From: Pseudomonas congelans
GTDB lineage: Bacteria; Pseudomonadota; Gammaproteobacteria; Pseudomonadales; Pseudomonadaceae
NCBI RefSeq assembly: GCF_900103225.1
Contig: NZ_FNJH01000002.1
Span: forward strand, 406,345 to 470,344
Length of the DNA: 64,000 bases
Direction of reading: 5' to 3'
Shown here piece by piece: positions 59,007 to 64,000 of the stretch. Below the pieces are notes generated by a model, which saw only the letters and a program-made list of their open reading frames with translations, ran no database searches and was not told the origin of the DNA. Position numbers and translations under genes: made by a program. How positions within the stretch are numbered: position 1 is the stretch's first letter; each line of letters opens with the position of its first letter.

Positions 59007-60311
59007 TTAATTAAGGTGCTCGACGCGAATACGAACCACCGGTCCCACTACGTCATGCAGGGCTTCCAGGGCTTGAATGGCGTCATTGATACGCTGCTCG
59101 ACTACCCGGTGGGTCAGCAGAATCATCGGTACCAGGCCATCGTGCTCTTCGACTTCCTTTTGCATGATCGATTCGATGTTGATGCCGCGCTCGGACAGGA
59201 TGCTTGCGACCTGAGCCAGCACGCCCGGATGATCCTTGGCCTGAATGCGCAGGTAGTAAGCGCTCTCGCAGGCTTCGATCGGCAGGATCGGATGAGCGGA
59301 CAGCGAATCGGGCTGGAAGGCCAGGTGAGGCACGCGGTTTTCCGGGTCAGAGGTCATGGCACGGACCACATCGACCAGATCGGCCACCACGGAGGACGCG
59401 GTAGGCTCCATGCCGGCACCCGCGCCGTAGAACAGCGTCGAACCGGAGGCGTCGCCATTGACCATCACAGCATTCATGACGCCATTGACGTTGGCGATCA
59501 GGCGATCGGCCGGGATCAGCGTCGGGTGTACGCGCAGTTCGATGCCCTGAGCAGTGCTGCGTGCAACGCCCAGATGCTTGATGCGATAGCCCAGCGCTTC
59601 GGCATAGTTGACGTCTGCAGTCGTCAGTTTGGTGATGCCTTCGGTGTAGGCTTTGTCGAACTGCAGCGGAATGCCGAAGGCTATGGAGGCAAGGATCGTC
59701 AGCTTGTGCGCCGCATCGATCCCTTCGACGTCGAAGGTCGGATCGGCTTCGGCATAACCCAGGGCCTGAGCCTCGGCCAGAACATCCGCAAAGGTGCGGC
59801 CCTTCTCGCGCATTTCGGTGAGGATGAAGTTGCCAGTGCCGTTGATGATGCCGGCAACCCAATTGATACGGTTCGCCGACAGGCCTTCACGAATGGCCTT
59901 GATGACCGGGATACCGCCGGCGACAGCCGCTTCGAAAGCGACGATCACGCCCTTCTCGCGTGCCTTGGCGAAAATTTCGTTGCCGTGAACGGCTATCAGC
60001 GCCTTGTTGGCGGTTACCACATGCTTGCCGTGTTCAATGGCCTTGAGCACCAGTTCGCGGGCAATGGTGTAACCACCGATCAGTTCTACGACGATGTCGA
60101 TCTCAGGGTTGGTCGCAACGGCAAATACATCGCTGGTGGTCGGCGTACCGGTAATCTGGCAATTGGGGTTTGGTGTACGAACCGCAATTTGCGCGACTTC
60201 GATTCCACGCCCGGCACGGCGGGCAATCTCCTCGGCGTTACGCTGAAGTACGTTGAAAGTACCGCCACCGACAGTACCCAGCCCACATATGCCTACTTTG
60301 ACCGGTTTCAC
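59007..60311 (-). CDS. hom: Homoserine dehydrogenase
   Basis: 434 residues. NAD(P)-binding ICGLGTVGGGTFNVL, catalytic GGIPVIKAIREGLSANRINWVAGIINGTGNFIL, and a C-terminal ACT domain (SAYYLRIQAKDHPGVLAQVASILSERGINIESI) for threonine feedback. GTG 60311 follows GGGGAG by 7 nt and gives the usual start (VKPVKVGICG). Two terminator-like hairpins stand immediately upstream. Confidence 0.95.
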   Translation of the reverse strand: MKPVKVGICGLGTVGGGTFNVLQRNAEEIARRAGRGIEVAQIAVRTPNPNCQITGTPTTSDVFAVATNPEIDIVVELIGGYTIARELVLKAIEHGKHVVTANKALIAVHGNEIFAKAREKGVIVAFEAAVAGGIPVIKAIREGLSANRINWVAGIINGTGNFILTEMREKGRTFADVLAEAQALGYAEADPTFDVEGIDAAHKLTILASIAFGIPLQFDKAYTEGITKLTTADVNYAEALGYRIKHLGVARSTAQGIELRVHPTLIPADRLIANVNGVMNAVMVNGDASGSTLFYGAGAGMEPTASSVVADLVDVVRAMTSDPENRVPHLAFQPDSLSAHPILPIEACESAYYLRIQAKDHPGVLAQVASILSERGINIESIMQKEVEEHDGLVPMILLTHRVVEQRINDAIQALEALHDVVGPVVRIRVEHLN

Positions 60312-60330
60312 TGATGAACTCCCCGAAAAA

Positions 60331-60381
60331 CAGCCGAACCTGAATCGGCTGTGGAAAAACTGCCGCATGGCGCCATGCGGC
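60331..60381 (-). promoter_or_regulatory. Tandem terminator-like hairpins before hom
   Basis: Read on the minus strand: a perfect 20-bp palindrome (60362-60381, GCCGCATGGC and its complement) followed by AGTTTTT, then a 7-bp stem with 7-nt loop (60331-60351) followed by TTTTT, and then the GGGGAG of hom. The first could end dsbC transcripts; the second abuts the hom ribosome site and so resembles an attenuator or read-through control. Confidence 0.6.
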
Positions 60382-60446
60382 TGAAAATTTGACGACCCGC
60401 CGGACACGTACGCCCTGCATGCACAAGGCGCGCCCTAAACACCGGC

Positions 60447-61187
60447 TTACTTGGCGCTCAAGGCCAGCTTGGCAACTTGCGCTGCTGGCTGATAACCCGG
60501 AATCACCTGACCGTCGGCCAGGACAATGGCAGGCGTGCCGTTGACGCCGATCGACTGGCCAAGCTCGTATTGCTTGCTGACCGGATTGTCGCATTTGGCA
60601 GCCTTGATGTCCTTGCCATCAACCATGCGGTCCATCGCGCTTTTTCGGTCCTTGGAACACCACACGGCCTGCAGCTGCTCGTCACCCGGAGAGCCAAGCC
60701 CCTGACGCGGGAAGGCCAGGTAACGGACTTCAACACCCATCTTGTTCAACTGAGCGACTTCCTGATGCAGCTTGTGGCAATACGGGCAGGTGGTGTCGGT
60801 GAATACCGTGATGTGCGATTTGGTCTCACCCACCGCCGGATAGATCACCATCTCGGAAGCAGGAATGGCATTGATAGTCTTGGAAATGGCCAGACGTTCG
60901 GTCTTCTCGGTCAGGTTGACCGGCTTGCCGTTCTGCACCTGAAACAGATAGCCCTGAACCACGAATTGACCGTCGGCACTGGCGTAAAGGACGCGGCCGC
61001 CCTTGAGCTTCACTTCGTAGAGGCCATTGAGGGGGCTCGGCGAGATGCTCTCGACCGGCAGCTGCAATTCCAGCGAGTCGAGGGTCTTGCGGATAGCCTG
61101 ATCGGGGGCTGCATCAGCCAGGGCAGACATACTGAAGGTGCCGGCCAGCATTAAAGCGGCGGCAGCGAAAATCTGTGGCAAACGCAT
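60447..61187 (-). CDS. dsbC: DsbC, periplasmic disulfide isomerase
   Basis: 246 residues. Signal peptide ending ALA/D about residue 25, an N-terminal dimerisation domain, then a thioredoxin fold with CPYC in FTDTTCPYCHKLHQEV. Isomerises wrong disulfides in periplasmic proteins. ATG 61187 has GGAG five bases upstream; the frame start at 61262 is not used. Confidence 0.95.
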   Translation of the reverse strand: MRLPQIFAAAALMLAGTFSMSALADAAPDQAIRKTLDSLELQLPVESISPSPLNGLYEVKLKGGRVLYASADGQFVVQGYLFQVQNGKPVNLTEKTERLAISKTINAIPASEMVIYPAVGETKSHITVFTDTTCPYCHKLHQEVAQLNKMGVEVRYLAFPRQGLGSPGDEQLQAVWCSKDRKSAMDRMVDGKDIKAAKCDNPVSKQYELGQSIGVNGTPAIVLADGQVIPGYQPAAQVAKLALSAK

Positions 61188-61331
61188 GAAAACTCCTATG
61201 ACGGCGGACAGGCTGGCGACTGTCGAAAAAGGAGCGCCAGCCTTGATAGGCGAAACCGGCAAAGCCTACCACATAAGCCTCGCGGGGCCGACTCGGAGCG
61301 ACGTAAGAAGCTTCGCAAAATGCGTCGTGAA

Positions 61332-62228
61332 TCAGCCGCGCGGATGGTGCCTGGCGTGCATTTCCTGCAACCGCGCACGCGCAACGTGGGTGTAGATCTG
61401 CGTGGTGGAAAGATCACTGTGCCCCAGCAGCATCTGCACCACGCGCAAATCAGCCCCGTGATTGAGCAGATGGGTGGCGAAGGCATGGCGCAGGGTGTGC
61501 GGTGACAGGGATTTGCCGATGCCCGCAACAGTAGCCTGATGCTTGATGCGGTGCCAGAAAGTCTGCCGGGTCATCTGATCGCCGCGCGTGCTGGGGAACA
61601 GCACGTCGCTGGGTTTTCCGCCAAGCAACTCGTCGCGGGCACCGCGCAGGTAGCGCTCGACCCAGACGATGGACTCCTCTCCCATAGGCACCAGCCGCTC
61701 CTTGCTGCCTTTGCCCATCACGCGCAGCACGCCCTGACGCAGATTGACCTGCTCCAGGGTCAGGCTGATCAATTCGGTCACACGCAAACCGCAGGCATAC
61801 AGCACTTCAAGCATGGCGCGGTCACGCTCGCCGATGGGCTCGCTCAGGTCGGGAGCAGCAAGTAATGCTTCGACGTCAGCTTCGGAAAGCGATTTGGGCA
61901 GCGGTTTGCCTAATTGAGGCATGTCGATCTGCAGGGTAGGATCGACAGAGATCAGCTTCTCGCGCAACAGATAGCGGTAGAAACCACGTGCGCCAGACAG
62001 GAAACGCGCCGTGGAGCGCGGCTTGTAGGCATTTTCAACGCGCCACGCAAGATGATCGAGAATGACTTCACGCCCGGCACTGATCAGGTCAACGTTGCGC
62101 TCCTGCAGCCAGCCGTGGAACAGCGCCAGATCACTGCGGTAAGAATCCCGGGTGTTGTCGGACAGCCCCTTCTCGAGCCAGAGCGCATCCAGAAACTGGT
62201 CAATCAAAGGGTGGTCGATGGCAGCCAT
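61332..62228 (-). CDS. xerD: XerD site-specific tyrosine recombinase
   Basis: 298 residues. Core-binding N-terminal domain, then catalytic Arg in YACGLRVTELISL, Lys-type strand (GKGSKERLVPMG), HTLRHAFATHLLNHG (HxxR), LGHSDLSTTQIYTHV (His and the nucleophile Tyr). Resolves chromosome dimers at dif with XerC. Confidence 0.96.
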   Translation of the reverse strand: MAAIDHPLIDQFLDALWLEKGLSDNTRDSYRSDLALFHGWLQERNVDLISAGREVILDHLAWRVENAYKPRSTARFLSGARGFYRYLLREKLISVDPTLQIDMPQLGKPLPKSLSEADVEALLAAPDLSEPIGERDRAMLEVLYACGLRVTELISLTLEQVNLRQGVLRVMGKGSKERLVPMGEESIVWVERYLRGARDELLGGKPSDVLFPSTRGDQMTRQTFWHRIKHQATVAGIGKSLSPHTLRHAFATHLLNHGADLRVVQMLLGHSDLSTTQIYTHVARARLQEMHARHHPRG

Positions 62229-62284
62229 GTTTACTCAGTGCGTGAGTCGGTAGACAAGGGATGAATCATCAAACAGCAGGCAGC

Positions 62285-62312
62285 AAAAAGGCAGCCCTGA
62301 GGCTGCCTTTTT
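62285..62312 (-). terminator. Terminator after rplS
   Basis: Perfect 12-bp stem (62285-62296 with 62301-62312) with A and T flanks, about 20 bp after the rplS stop; ends the rimM-trmD-rplS operon. Confidence 0.93.
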
Positions 62313-62331
62313 TATGCATCGAAAAACTGTA

Positions 62332-62682
62332 TCAGGACAGTTTTTCCTTGATGCGCGCTGCTTTACCGGACAGGTCACGCAGGTAGTACAGTTTGGCCTT
62401 GCGAACGTCACCGCGACGTTTCACAGCCATGCTGTCGATTTGCGGGCTGTAAGTCTGGAAAGTACGCTCAACGCCAACACCGTTGGAGATTTTACGAACA
62501 GTGAAAGCACTGTTCACGCCACGGTTACGCTTGGCAATTACAACGCCTTCGAATGCTTGCAGACGAGCGCGGTCGCCTTCCTTCACTTTAACCTGGACGA
62601 CAATGGTGTCGCCTGGTGCAAAGGTAGGGATCTCTTTGGTCATCTGCTCTGCTTCGAGGGCAAGAATGATTTTGTTAGTCAT
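62332..62682 (-). CDS. rplS: Ribosomal protein L19
   Basis: 116 residues, [14 protein letters not shown] start, [21 protein letters not shown] and [26 protein letters not shown]. Large-subunit protein at the subunit interface. Last gene of the conserved rpsP-rimM-trmD-rplS order. Confidence 0.98.
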   Translation of the reverse strand: MTNKIILALEAEQMTKEIPTFAPGDTIVVQVKVKEGDRARLQAFEGVVIAKRNRGVNSAFTVRKISNGVGVERTFQTYSPQIDSMAVKRRGDVRKAKLYYLRDLSGKAARIKEKLS

Positions 62683-62726
62683 GCTGGTGCTCCTAAGGTA
62701 ATCCGTCTGGATCGACCATCGATACG

Positions 62727-63479
62727 TTAACTATCGTCCCGCTCGCGGATGTATTCCGCCAGCAGCTTCTTCTCTTCTCCAGAAAGCGAGCGGCTTTCCA
62801 GAAGATCAGCGCGTCGTTCATAGGTCCGCCCAAGGGACTGCTGTAAACGCCAACGCCGGATGTGCGCGTGATTGCCACTTAGCAACACGTCGGGAACACG
62901 CTGATCCGCATACACCTCAGGTCGGGTGTAATGCGGGCAATCCAGCAGACCGTCCGTGAAGGAATCTTCCTCCGCGGAGTCCACATGCCCTAAAGCTCCA
63001 GGCAGCAGCCGCGTAACCGCGTCAATCAGGACCATCGCCGGCAGCTCGCCACCGGAAAGAACATAGTCACCAATCGACCACTCTTCATCGACATGAGCAT
63101 CAATAAAACGCTCGTCAATGCCTTCATAACGACCGGCGATGAGGATAATTGCTTCCTCCTGCGCCAGTTCGCGTACCGCAGACTGATTCAGCTGGCGGCC
63201 TTGTGGCGACAGGTAAATAACCTTCGCCGCATCCCCTGCCGCTTGCCTGGCCTGAACCAGAGCATCTTCAAGGGGCTTGATCTTCATCACCATGCCCGGA
63301 CCACCGCCAAATGGGCGATCATCCACAGTGTGATGGCGATCAGTGGTGTAATCCCGCGGATTCCAACAAGTCAGCTGCAACAGCCCTTGTTTCACCGCAC
63401 GGCTGGTAATGCCGTATTCGCTGATGGCGGAAAACATCTCGGGAAACAGACTGATGACTTCTATGCGCAGGCTGGCCAT
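62727..63479 (-). CDS. trmD: TrmD, tRNA m1G37 methyltransferase
   Basis: 250 residues. [13 protein letters not shown] start, [27 protein letters not shown] and [19 protein letters not shown] form the deep trefoil knot SAM site. Methylates G37 and prevents frameshifting. ATG 63479 lies 5 bp after rimM. Confidence 0.97.
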
Positions 63480-63484
63480 GGCAT

Positions 63485-64000
63485 TCAGAAGTCCGCGTCC
63501 CAATCCACCTTCATCTCGCCAGCAGCCATATCGATTGCCAACACGCATTGCTCTGTATAGGGCAACAGGCGTTCACGATCATCCAGGCTACCCGCGCAGG
63601 GCTTTACAACCATTACATCGTTCGAACCGGTTTCGAGCAGGTGATCGATTTTCCCGAGCAATTGCCCGAGTTGGTCGATGACCTTGAGGCCTTCAAGCTG
63701 GTACCAGTAGTACTCGCCATCGTCCAGATCAGGGAACAGGTTGCGCGGCACGCAGATTTCGTAACCGGACAGAAGACGTGCTTCTTCACGATCATCGAGA
63801 CCCTTGAGCTTTGCGACCAGGAACTTGCTTTGCAAGCGTCCGCTGACCAGCTCCACCTGTTTATCAACGCTGCCTTCGCGCCGAAGCGTCCAGGTTTTGT
63901 AGTCCAACAGGTTTCCAATCGGATCAGTAAAGGAAAAAACCTTCACTTCGCCGCGAACGCCATGAACCGAGTAAATCTTGCCAATGACGATCAGATCGTC
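63485..64000 (-). CDS. rimM: RimM, 16S rRNA processing factor (N-terminus outside window)
   Basis: The frame is open to the right edge, about 171 residues: it begins inside [20 protein letters not shown] and ends [10 protein letters not shown]. The N-terminal RimM barrel and the C-terminal PRC-barrel ([20 protein letters not shown]) are both recognisable. Assists 30S head assembly. Only the first residues are missing. Confidence 0.95.

Overview
The window looks like chromosomal DNA of a fluorescent pseudomonad, most likely of the Pseudomonas syringae group. The evidence is GC-rich coding sequence, the gene order (dapC-dapD-csdA/E-tcdA-dapE-rlmA-plsB; prfB-lysS beside a complete wspABCDEFR cluster; rimM-trmD-rplS-xerD-dsbC-hom-thrC), and a dispersed palindromic repeat of a kind I associate with P. 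syringae. The species is an inference from recalled gene order and was not tested by search. About 55 genes are present, densely packed, with no tRNA, rRNA, CRISPR array, prophage or transposase that I can see.

Region 1 (1-13.4 kb) is mostly on the + strand. It carries lysine/diaminopimelate synthesis (dapC end, dapD, dapE), the CsdA-CsdE sulfur relay with the tRNA-cyclising enzyme TcdA, an ArsC/Spx-like reductase behind a tiny coupled upstream ORF, rRNA methyltransferases (RlmA, RsmJ), PlsB, and an astacin-like zinc protease inserted between dapC and the rest of the dap cluster. Region 2 (13.4-25.3 kb) has tsaB, adk and ppc on the minus strand, a + strand pair of outer-membrane lipoproteins (DUF4398, OmpA), a hydrolase, a QEGLA-motif protein and a TetR regulator. 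TsaB helps make t6A, the substrate of TcdA, so two steps of one tRNA modification pathway lie here.

Region 3 (25.4-36.7 kb) is lysS, prfB (with its programmed +1 frameshift) and the Wsp surface-sensing chemosensory operon ending in the diguanylate cyclase WspR. Divergent from wspA is the most unusual gene of the window (37.0-43.0 kb): a 1990-residue protein with a toxin-type N-terminus, two copies of a leucine-rich-repeat module and a C-terminal domain resembling the NEL family of bacterial E3 ubiquitin ligases, with a Cys-Pro-Asp motif.

Region 4 (43.1-57.4 kb) holds a DUF533/TerB-like protein, a hybrid histidine kinase, an old-yellow-enzyme oxidoreductase, recJ, yaeQ, a periplasmic binding protein, DUF3509, and a Roc-like signalling locus: a LuxR-type regulator, a REC-EAL phosphodiesterase gene broken by a frameshift, and a BvgS-type unorthodox sensor kinase. 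c-di-GMP is therefore made by WspR, while the local phosphodiesterase appears to be lost. Region 5 (57.5-64 kb) is minus-strand housekeeping: thrC, hom (behind two terminator-like hairpins), dsbC, xerD, rplS, trmD and the start-truncated rimM.
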